Below are positions 39,140 to 46,519 of a DNA stretch of 64,000 nt, one piece after another. The stretch is taken from assembly GCA_964484195.1 (NCBI GenBank), contig CAZAER010000017.1, positions 1 through 64,000 on the forward strand, in the 5' to 3' direction. The notes beneath the pieces are model-generated. The model saw only the letters and a list, made by a program, of their open reading frames with translations. It ran no database searches and was not told the DNA's origin. The first letter of the stretch is position 1, and every line of letters starts with the position of its first letter. The stretch comes from JALHOP01 sp964484195 (GTDB lineage Bacteria > Myxococcota > XYA12-FULL-58-9 > JALHOP01). Made by a program: the position numbers and the translations under genes.

Positions 39140-41287
39140 ATGAAGCTCGTGATTGTCGAGTCGCCGAACAAAGTGAAGGCGATTCAAAAGTACCTGGTAG
39201 AGGTCGCGCCAGGACCGTGGCGGGTGATCGCCACGGTCGGGCATTGGCGGGGATTGCCGCCGATGCGCGGGCAGGCGCCGGGCGATGTTTTCGACATCAC
39301 GTCCGGGTCGTTCACTGAGCAATTCGAGATCCACAACAAGGATGTCGAGGGCAGGCTCGCGAACGCAATTCGCACGGCGGCCACCATCTATCTCGCATCC
39401 GATCCCGACCGCGAGGGCGAGGCCATCGCGTGGCATGTTGCGAGTCACTTCAATCTCCGCTCTGCACGTCGGCTGGAGTTTCACGCCATCACGCACGATG
39501 GAATCGCGCGAGGACTCGCGGGCGAGCGCGATCTCAATCGCGGGCTCGCCGAGGCACAGCGCGCGCGCGCTGCCCTCGACTATCTCGTTGGCATGGAAGT
39601 CTCGCGGCGTCTGTGGCGCTTCGGCGCGAAAAGCGCAGGCCGCGTGCAGTCGTGTGCACTGCGAATTCTCGCCGCGCGCGAGCGCGCCATCGCGGCCTTC
39701 GTGGTGAAAGACTTCACCACCATCCGGGTCGACTATCGCGAGGGATTCACCGCGGTCCTTGGCGAACTTCGCCAGGGCGGGGCCGATGAAAACGGCGAAG
39801 AGCTGCCCGAGCGTGTCGAGGCCAAAAAGTTCGATGGAACGCATGCACCGGCCGATTTGATTCACGCGCTCAAGGAGGCGACGCACATGGTGCGTCGCAT
39901 CGAATCGACGAGCGTCACGAAGAAGCCGCCGCCGCCGTTCACGACGGCTGCACTTCTCGGCGAGGCGAACGCTCTGGGCGCGTCACCCGAGAAGGTGACG
40001 GCCGCCGCCCAGGCGCTCTTTGAGAAGGGACTCGTCACATACATTCGAACGGATTCCGTTTCGCTCGCGCCGGAGGCAATCAGCGCGATCCGCGCGTATC
40101 TCGCGAAACACCACCCGAAATTGCTGCCGCCAACCGAGGTGAAGCGGAGCGAAGGCGCCCATGCACAAGGCGCCCACGAAGCCATCCGGCCGACCGCGAT
40201 AGACCTTCGCACGCCGGTAGAAATCTCGGCCATCGAGCGCAAACTGTACGAGCACATTTGGCTGCGCGCGCTGGCGTCGCAAGCGTCGCCAGCGGTGTCT
40301 GACCGCAGCGTTGTGCACATCACAACGACGTCAGGCCATGCACTTGTCGCACGTGGAATGGTGCCGCGCGAGCGTGGCTACTTGGAGCTGCTCCGTGAGG
40401 AGGCGAGCGCCGACGACGACACTGGGGGACGGCTTCCACCGCTGCGCGAGACACAAGTCGTGCACCCCGAACGGGTGCACGGCAAGACGGACACCACAAA
40501 GCCGCCGCCGCGTTTTTCCGTGAAGACGCTCATCCGTTACCTGGAACGGAAGGGCATCGGCCGACCGTCGACGTACAACACGCTCATCTCAACGCTGGTT
40601 GCGCGCGGCTACGTCGCCCAGCGCAACGCGTTTCTTGTTCCCGAGCGGCACGGGCTCGTTTGCGACGAGCTCATGCGCGCCGGCTTCGACCAAATCGCGC
40701 AGGAGCAGTTCACGGCGATCACCGAACGGAGCCTCGACAAGATCGCGAGCGGTGCGCTGCGGCGCGATGTCTTCCTACGCGGGTTTTGGCAGGGCCTCGA
40801 AGGCTTGCTCACAAGGTCCACGGCGGCGTTCGACGCGTTCGCGGACGCAAACCCCGAGCTCGACCGCACGCGCGAGATCCCGCACGGCACGCCGTGCCCC
40901 GCGTGCGGGAAACCCATGCTCAGGCGCCGCGGCCCGAGTGGCGCCTACGCCAAATGTACTGGGTGCGCCAAGACACTCGACTTGAACCCGCCTGTCATCG
41001 TGACTCGGCCATGTTCATCGTGCGGCGGCGCGGTTCAGGAGAAGCGCTACCGCAAAGACAACAAAGCGAAGCGTCTCTTTGTGTGCGCATCGTGTGGATG
41101 GCGCTCGTCCGAACCCCCGCCCAAGGTTGCGGCAAGGCCGTGCCCGACGTGCGATGCGGCACTTTGGGCGCGTGGAAAGAAGGACGATCGATTCTGGGGA
41201 TGCTCGCGTTACCCGGACTGCCGCGGCCGCCTGCGGTGGGGTGCCTCTAAGGCAAAGCGCGCGGCGCGTAAGCCCGCGCAGGGCTAG
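39140..41287 (+). CDS. topA: DNA topoisomerase I (type IA)
   Basis: 715 residues. The TOPRIM domain opens with MKLVIVESPNKVKAIQKYL and has the acidic DPDREGEAIAWH. The active-site tyrosine is Tyr301 in VTYIRTDSVSL. Three C-terminal four-cysteine zinc ribbons follow (CPACGKP...CTGC; CSSCGG...CASCGW; CPTCDA...CSRYPDC). It relaxes negative supercoils through a 5'-phosphotyrosine link. At ~80% of the usual chromosomal length it looks like the element-borne version often found beside conjugation genes. A short foreign topA fragment follows its stop. Confidence 0.93.
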   Translation: MKLVIVESPNKVKAIQKYLVEVAPGPWRVIATVGHWRGLPPMRGQAPGDVFDITSGSFTEQFEIHNKDVEGRLANAIRTAATIYLASDPDREGEAIAWHVASHFNLRSARRLEFHAITHDGIARGLAGERDLNRGLAEAQRARAALDYLVGMEVSRRLWRFGAKSAGRVQSCALRILAARERAIAAFVVKDFTTIRVDYREGFTAVLGELRQGGADENGEELPERVEAKKFDGTHAPADLIHALKEATHMVRRIESTSVTKKPPPPFTTAALLGEANALGASPEKVTAAAQALFEKGLVTYIRTDSVSLAPEAISAIRAYLAKHHPKLLPPTEVKRSEGAHAQGAHEAIRPTAIDLRTPVEISAIERKLYEHIWLRALASQASPAVSDRSVVHITTTSGHALVARGMVPRERGYLELLREEASADDDTGGRLPPLRETQVVHPERVHGKTDTTKPPPRFSVKTLIRYLERKGIGRPSTYNTLISTLVARGYVAQRNAFLVPERHGLVCDELMRAGFDQIAQEQFTAITERSLDKIASGALRRDVFLRGFWQGLEGLLTRSTAAFDAFADANPELDRTREIPHGTPCPACGKPMLRRRGPSGAYAKCTGCAKTLDLNPPVIVTRPCSSCGGAVQEKRYRKDNKAKRLFVCASCGWRSSEPPPKVAARPCPTCDAALWARGKKDDRFWGCSRYPDCRGRLRWGASKAKRAARKPAQG

Positions 41288-41297
41288 AGTCATCGGG

Positions 41298-41339
41298 ACT
41301 TACGTCCGCACGGATCCTGTCGCACTCGCGCCGGAAGCG
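41298..41339 (+). pseudogene. Relic of a second topoisomerase I active-site region
   Basis: Eleven bases after the topA stop an open stretch encodes TYVRTDPVALAPEA, closely matching the active-site segment TYIRTDSVSLAPEA of the intact gene. Nucleotide identity to that segment is clearly below 100% (about three quarters by eye), so it is not a fresh duplication. Nothing else of a topA gene follows before the AbiE promoter. Confidence 0.55.
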
Positions 41340-41445
41340 GCCGCCAGGAAGTCCGATCAATGTCCGGCGTGAGGCAGTCTCGCGCAGACACCACCCAGAG
41401 AGATGATGTTCTTAGCGCAGGACACGGCCTGAAAGGGGGCGTTTT

Positions 41446-41492
41446 TGCGATAGGATATCTCTTAAACTTGCCGACGTGATATTTCTATCGCA
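41446..41492. promoter_or_regulatory. Inverted-repeat operator upstream of the AbiE pair
   Basis: TGCGATAGGATAT (41446-41458) is mirrored by ATATTTCTATCGCA (41479-41492), with about 20 bases between. The outer eight bases of each arm match perfectly. It ends 15 bases before the antitoxin start. AbiEi-type antitoxins are known to repress their own promoter by binding inverted repeats, which this fits. Confidence 0.7.
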
Positions 41493-41507
41493 TAATACAC
41501 CCTCGCA

Positions 41508-42362
41508 GTGGGCAAGATGCAGACGAACAATCACGAGAGACTGGGACCACAGAAGACGCTCGGCCCCCAGGCGGCCAGGCTCCTCGCCGAGCTCCACGAG
41601 AAGCGGCGGACCCTCTTCACGGTCGGCGACGTCCAGGAGATCACCGGCCTCGGCTCCAAGTCCACGCGGAACTTCGTCGGCAAGCTCGTCCAGCGCGGGG
41701 TGGCGACTCGCCTCAAACCGGGCCTGTTCATCTTGGTTCCATTCGAGCTCGGCCGGGAGCGCGAGTACCTCGGCAACCCATACCTGGTCGCGCGCTCGCT
41801 CGCGGGCGGGCGTGACTACTACCTCTCGCACGCCTCGGCCATGGACGCGCACCGGATGGTCACCCAGCCACAGCTCGTGGTTTACGTGACAAGCCCTCTC
41901 CCACTTAGAGGAAGGACCATCCTCGGCACCGAGTTCCGCTTCGTTCGCTGCAAGCCCGAGCACCTGTTCGGCGTCGGCGAGCACTGGGTCGACAAGACCG
42001 AGAAGGTCTTCGTCAGCGACCTGGAGCGCACGGTCATCGATGGCCTCAAACAGCCCGAGTACTGCGGTGGCATCGTCGAGGTGGCCAAGGGCTACTGGAT
42101 GCGACGGGCCGACATGAATGTCGGGCGGCTTGTCGACTACGCCCTCCAGCTCGACGTCGGCGCGGTCATTCGCCGACTGGGCTTCCTGCTCGAGGCGAGC
42201 GGCGTCGATGCTCCGGCCGAGCTGGAACGGTTGCGCGCGCGGCTTACCGCGACGTATCAGCTCTTCGATCCCACGCTCCCGGCCGAGGGCCGGCGCGTGG
42301 CCCGCTGGCGGCTCCGGCTCAACGTGAGTCCGGAAGAGCTCGAAGCTGTTCGGAGCACGTGA
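41508..42362 (+). CDS. abiEi: AbiEi-type antitoxin
   Basis: 284 residues from a GTG; an ATG at 41517 is an equally possible start. An N-terminal winged helix (FTVGDVQEITGLGSKSTRNFVGKLVQRGVATRLKPGLFIL, ~38-78) is followed by the AbiEi C-terminal domain (YYLSHASAMDAHRM, VFVSDLERTVIDGLKQPEYCGG). It is the first gene of a two-gene operon with the nucleotidyltransferase toxin four bases downstream. In type IV systems the antitoxin neutralises without direct toxin binding and also represses transcription. Confidence 0.85.
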   Translation: MGKMQTNNHERLGPQKTLGPQAARLLAELHEKRRTLFTVGDVQEITGLGSKSTRNFVGKLVQRGVATRLKPGLFILVPFELGREREYLGNPYLVARSLAGGRDYYLSHASAMDAHRMVTQPQLVVYVTSPLPLRGRTILGTEFRFVRCKPEHLFGVGEHWVDKTEKVFVSDLERTVIDGLKQPEYCGGIVEVAKGYWMRRADMNVGRLVDYALQLDVGAVIRRLGFLLEASGVDAPAELERLRARLTATYQLFDPTLPAEGRRVARWRLRLNVSPEELEAVRST

Positions 42363-42366
42363 GCCA

Positions 42367-43206
42367 ATGATCCCACAGCGCAACCTCTCCCTCCTGTCCA
42401 ACCGGCTCGCGCGTGAAGGCGGCCGAAGAATCCCCGAGGCCGTTCTCGAACGGGACTACTGCCTGGCCTGGTTCCTGGTGGGCCTCTCGCGGGTGCCGCT
42501 GCGCGAGCGGCTCGCGTTCAAGGGCGGAACGGCCATTAAGCGCTGCTACTTCGGCGACTACCGCTTCTCCGAAGATCTCGACTTCACCCTCACGGAGGAG
42601 GTCCCCTTCGAGACCCTCCGCGCCGAGCTCGAGCCCGTCTTCAAGGAGGTGCAGCGCGCCTCCGGCATCGTGTTCCGTTTCGAGCGGGAGGACCGCCAGG
42701 GTCATGTCAACAGCCACACGTTCTACCTGGCCTACGAGGGGCCGCTCCCGGCGCGCACGGCCAGCCAAGTGAAGGTCGACGTCACAATTCGCGAGCGCCT
42801 GGTGCTCCCGCTCGTCGAGCGGCCCGTCGTCCGCGGCTACAAGGAGTACGAGGACCTGCCGGACGGGGCGACCGTGCGTGCGTATTCGCTCGATGAGATC
42901 TCTGTGGAGAAGGTCGTGGCGCTCGGTGACCGCGCACGCAACGAGCCTCGCGACCTCTACGACATCTGGCACCTCACGACCGAAGGGCATGTGAACCTCG
43001 ACCACCTGAAGGCCGAATTGGAGCAGAAGCTCGAGTTCCGAGGCAGAACCCTCGCGTTGCTCGGCGCGGAGTTTCAGAAGAAGGAGGCCCGCCTGAAGAA
43101 GCTCTGGAGCGCGCGCCTCGCTGCCCAGATGGCCGAGCTACCCGAATTCGATGGCGTGTTCCGCGCCGTGCATCGAAGCCTGCGGCAGGCTGGTTTGGCT
43201 GGGTGA
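42367..43206 (+). CDS. abiEii: AbiEii-type nucleotidyltransferase toxin
   Basis: 279 residues with the diagnostic NTase motif FKGGTAIKRCYFGDYRFSEDLDF (residues ~51-73: GG-T plus S-x-DLD). EISVEKVVALGDRARNEPRDLYDIW (~178-202) includes the conserved K and D-x-YD. AbiEii enzymes transfer nucleotides to cellular targets such as tRNA and cause reversible growth arrest, giving phage abortive infection and plasmid stabilisation. All visible catalytic residues are intact. Confidence 0.88.
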   Translation: MIPQRNLSLLSNRLAREGGRRIPEAVLERDYCLAWFLVGLSRVPLRERLAFKGGTAIKRCYFGDYRFSEDLDFTLTEEVPFETLRAELEPVFKEVQRASGIVFRFEREDRQGHVNSHTFYLAYEGPLPARTASQVKVDVTIRERLVLPLVERPVVRGYKEYEDLPDGATVRAYSLDEISVEKVVALGDRARNEPRDLYDIWHLTTEGHVNLDHLKAELEQKLEFRGRTLALLGAEFQKKEARLKKLWSARLAAQMAELPEFDGVFRAVHRSLRQAGLAG

Positions 43207-43280
43207 AAACGAGCGCGCGGCCAGTGCGCTCATCTTGCACCGCCATTACGGCCCTGTTGCACTACGATGCTTCGTGTTCG

Positions 43281-44024
43281 CTAAGGAAGACTAAAGTCTT
43301 GCTCTGCGATCTTCACGCCCGGCGTGAAGTCGGAAAACGTTCCGATGAGGGTCAGCGCGTAGGCGGGCTCATTCAGAGTCTCCGCAATGCACAACCCCCC
43401 GGTCCCGATGCTGAAGCTCGTCCCCGATGCGAAGACCTCCGCGGCGCCGGTGCGCGCCCAAGCGTTACCGTACTGCGGGTCTAGTGCCAGCGGAGCGGTT
43501 TCTACGGACACCCCCGCATCCGTGAGTTGGTTCGTCGTGTAATGCGGCGTGCCGGTGCAACCACCAACTGCGGCGGGATAGACGAACGCGCCTCTCGTTT
43601 TTCTCGCCTGGGTGGAGTCGAGCGCGGTTTCAATCAGCCGACTCGACAGACTGCTGAGGAAGAGCACCGAGGTGCTCTCGGGGTCGTAGCTGATCAGACG
43701 TCCGAGCAGATGGTCCGCCCCGTCAAAGACGTAGAGCGCCTCCCCGCGCTGCGCCTCTAGGTAATTCGTCACACTCGTGACGTTCTGCGTCGCGGCGGTG
43801 ACTTGCGACTGCAGGGTCGCGAGCGTGTCCTGCAGGCCTGTCCCGACGTTGTTCTCGAGCGTCGTCACCCGCCCGTCGAGGTTCGCCGCGGTGAGCGCGG
43901 CGACCTGCCCCTCGAGCCGTTCAATGCGCGCCCGCGCATCGCTGTCGGTGTCATCACAGCCGGCGATGCATACCGCCAATACGAGCAAACCACGTAGACC
44001 ACGTAGCTGCATTAAACCCTCCAT
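43281..44024 (-). CDS. Coiled-coil lipoprotein
   Basis: 247 residues. The signal peptide ends at a lipobox (LAVCIAGC, Cys ~23). A heptad coiled coil follows (ARIERLEGQVAALTAANLDGRVTTLENNV, ~30-60), probably trimeric as in Lpp-like or collar proteins. Then comes a globular, Gly/Thr-rich part. GAGGA precedes the ATG at 44024; a second ATG at 44012 is close. It is a surface or periplasmic anchor of unknown job, convergent with the AbiE operon. Confidence 0.65.
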   Translation of the reverse strand: MEGLMQLRGLRGLLVLAVCIAGCDDTDSDARARIERLEGQVAALTAANLDGRVTTLENNVGTGLQDTLATLQSQVTAATQNVTSVTNYLEAQRGEALYVFDGADHLLGRLISYDPESTSVLFLSSLSSRLIETALDSTQARKTRGAFVYPAAVGGCTGTPHYTTNQLTDAGVSVETAPLALDPQYGNAWARTGAAEVFASGTSFSIGTGGLCIAETLNEPAYALTLIGTFSDFTPGVKIAEQDFSLP

Positions 44025-44575
44025 TCCCGTCCTCTTCTGATCGCCTTAGATGCCGATGTCCACCGCAAAGTTCCTGTCGCTTGCGCACTCCATGCTTGAA
44101 GAGGCTTGCGCCTCTGCCCGCAGTCCCAGCCGCACAGACCGGAGAGCCTTACGACATCCGACTGTGTCTGTGTGATCGCTTCGGGGCTTCGCGTGCGATG
44201 CCGTTGCGTGCTTCTTCGCGGGGTCGCCGGTTGTTGTGCGCTCGTGGTCCATCCGCGCTGACGTGCAACTCGTGCGCGCCGTTGTTTGCTTCGTCGTCGG
44301 CGGAGGTGGGGTGCGGCGTCATCGCGACCGACGGCGGCCAGCGCGCTCGTCGCTCTTGACGGCTTTGCGTGGCGGGCCCGTGCGGGTCGGCACTGGCGCT
44401 TCACAACACCAAGCGCGTGCCGACGCTCGCACGGGCAAGCCGCCACGCAGGCGCCTGGACGCTCGGATCACGCTGGTCGCCATCTTCTCCTCGGGTTTGC
44501 GCGAGAGACGCGCTCAAGGGCCGCCCGGCGTCGGCGAGGCGGCCTTTCGCCGCGCAAACCCAACGGAGATTCGCG
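44025..44575. other. ArdC leader region, GC-rich and gene-free
   Basis: 550 bases with no supported gene. The best structure is a hairpin GGCCGCC / GGCGGCC at 44519-44525 and 44538-44544 followed by TTT, ending 32 bases before the ardC start. It could be an attenuator or, since antirestriction genes often lie in the leading region, a single-strand promoter or oriT-proximal structure. Overlapping open frames here look like GC-rich artefacts. Confidence 0.4.
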
Positions 44576-45496
44576 ATGACAGCACTGACCACCACCATCA
44601 CCACCACCGACGACAACGCCGCGCACTCGAAGCAGCGAGTGGGCGAAAGCCGCAGCGTCTATGCAATCGTTACCGAGCGCATCCTTGCAGCACTCGCGGC
44701 CGGAACGGTCCCGTGGCGTAAGCCGTGGCAGGCCGCAGCAGCAAACTACGTCACGAAGCGAGAGTATCGCGGTATCAACGCGTTTCTCCTGGGACTCGCC
44801 CCGTACGCGTCGCGTTACTGGCTCACGCTCCGTCAGGCTAACAAGCTCGGCGCTACTATCCGCAAAGGCGAACAGAGCTCGATCGTCGTGTTCTGGAAAT
44901 GGGTTCAACGCAAGGACTCGGACGACCAGAACGACACGATCCCGGTGCTCCGCTATTACCGCGTGTTCAATGTCATGCAGTGCGAGGGCCTTGTGCTCAG
45001 CGAGGCGCCGCAACACTTCGTCGTGCTGAATGCGGCGAAGTCGGCGGGCCGGGTGGTTGAGGAGATGAAAGATCCGCCTCGGGTTCGCATCGGTGGAAAC
45101 GCGGCCTACTACACTCGCGAGCTGGACACCGTGACCGTGCCAAACCCGCACACCTTCGAGCAGCCCGAGCGGTTTGCGTCGACGCTGTTTCACGAGCTGA
45201 CCCACGCGACGGGGCACGCGAAGCGCCTCAATCGCCCTGACCTCATCGATGCGAAGCACTTCGGTGATCAGTGCTACTCGCGCGAAGAGCTTGTAGCCGA
45301 GATGGGCGCAGCGTTCCTTGCAGCGCATACCGGTATCGCGCATGTGACCGAGCCCGCATCGGCGGCGTACCTTGCCGGGTGGCTCAAGGTTCTCCGCGCC
45401 GACCACCGCCTCGTGGTGACGGCCGCGGCGCAAGCCCAGCGGGCAGCAGACTACATTCTCGGCCGCACGTTCGACGACGCAGACGAGGAGGAGTAG
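44576..45496 (+). CDS. ardC: ArdC-type antirestriction protein
   Basis: 306 residues from the ATG at 44576 with GGAG upstream. The N-terminal ssDNA-binding domain has SVYAIVTERILAALAAGTVPWRKPW and YRGINAFLLGL, as in ArdC/plasmid primase (TraC1) N-termini. A zinc metallopeptidase-like C-domain carries HELTHATGH (~residue 209) and a downstream EELVAEMGAAF. ArdC protects incoming single-stranded DNA from restriction during conjugation. Its place at the right edge of the transfer functions fits a leading-region gene. A terminator hairpin follows. Confidence 0.87.
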   Translation: MTALTTTITTTDDNAAHSKQRVGESRSVYAIVTERILAALAAGTVPWRKPWQAAAANYVTKREYRGINAFLLGLAPYASRYWLTLRQANKLGATIRKGEQSSIVVFWKWVQRKDSDDQNDTIPVLRYYRVFNVMQCEGLVLSEAPQHFVVLNAAKSAGRVVEEMKDPPRVRIGGNAAYYTRELDTVTVPNPHTFEQPERFASTLFHELTHATGHAKRLNRPDLIDAKHFGDQCYSREELVAEMGAAFLAAHTGIAHVTEPASAAYLAGWLKVLRADHRLVVTAAAQAQRAADYILGRTFDDADEEE

Positions 45497-45505
45497 GGCG
45501 CCTTC

Positions 45506-45537
45506 GGGCGATCGCCACGCGGCGGTCGCCCGCTTTT
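45506..45537 (+). terminator. Terminator after ardC
   Basis: An 11-base stem with one mismatch, GGGCGATCGCC against GGCGGTCGCCC (45506-45516 / 45521-45531), four-base loop, then GCTTTT. It starts ten bases after the ardC stop. Confidence 0.8.
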
Positions 45538-46519
45538 CGACAGCCTCAGCGCGTCACGCGTCGAGGCTGCGCTTTAATGGCCACCCATTCGTTGAGACAC
45601 TTGGACGCATGCACAACCTAAACAGCCCCCTAATGGGTCTGTTTGCTATGGCGAACCGTTTGTTGTTGCGGACAAATGAGCTCCCACCCCCTCGACGCCG
45701 AGGGGGCCGCGCCCACCACGCATTCGAGCCAGTCAGCGGTCGGCGCTTTGGAGCTGCTGAGAACGTCGTACACATACGAGGAGGACCCACAGCCGTTTCA
45801 GCGAACTCGTAGACGTTCATCTCGAGCGCAGCGAGGCGCGCTTTCAGATTCGTGGCGGTGGTCGTTTTTGAGTCGTACCGACGCGCCATGTTGTCCCCCC
45901 GAGCGGCGAATGACGGCATAGCCATGTTGCCCAGGTCGACACCACAGCAAGGCGACGACGCCAACACCTCTCGCTGAATGTTGCGCCTAATGCATATTTG
46001 CATATCTTTGCTCATGGCCGACAAAAGAACCGATTTGCTGTGAGCGCGACACCCCTGAGAGGTCTGCGTATTCCGGCCCAAGCCGATCACTGATTCCGGT
46101 CCCGGTCGAAGGCGATCACCGCTGAACGGATGATCGGTTAGGCCGTCGTCGCGAGCGGACACGCGCCGGGCAACAACCGCCAACGCGCTTGTCTTCACTA
46201 TGGGAGGCGAGCGTGCCGGGCAGGCAGGCTGTCCATGCGCAAGCTGCGCTGTACTCTGTCTCCCGCACGGCCAGGCCGAATCAGCTTGAGGCAAAGCCGG
46301 CGGAGCATCTGTGCAAGCTCAGTGCGCAAGGGACCGAGCGGGGCCTCCAAAGCCCGCGGGCTCTGGCTCACTTGCCCTGCGCATGCACTGGGCGCGTTCA
46401 CTCTGGCAGACTGGCAGCGGGAGCGCGTCTCGCGCGGATGCGACGTTCGTGCTGGGTGCGCAGGCCCGTCGCCTCAAGGTGGCCAGTGCGGCACGAGTAA
46501 TTCCAAGGTAAACCATCGG
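45538..46519. other. Gene-free stretch between ardC and the haem protein
   Basis: Almost 1 kb without a supported gene. A 111-codon minus-strand frame (45889-45554) starts plausibly (MARRYDSKTTTATNLKARLAALEMN) but then turns into low-quality Arg/Pro-rich sequence, suggesting a decayed or chance frame. A long plus frame running into the 46520 gene is a GC artefact. This may mark the right edge of the conjugative module. Confidence 0.45.

Noticed and set aside
45554..45889. 111-codon minus-strand frame after ardC
   Set aside because: A plausible start but the second half is Arg/Pro-rich and other frames look equally protein-like; no motif supports it.
46235..46519. N-terminal extension of the haem protein
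   Set aside because: The extra 95 codons are Arg/Cys/Pro-rich with no homology features, whereas a proper signal peptide starts at 46520.
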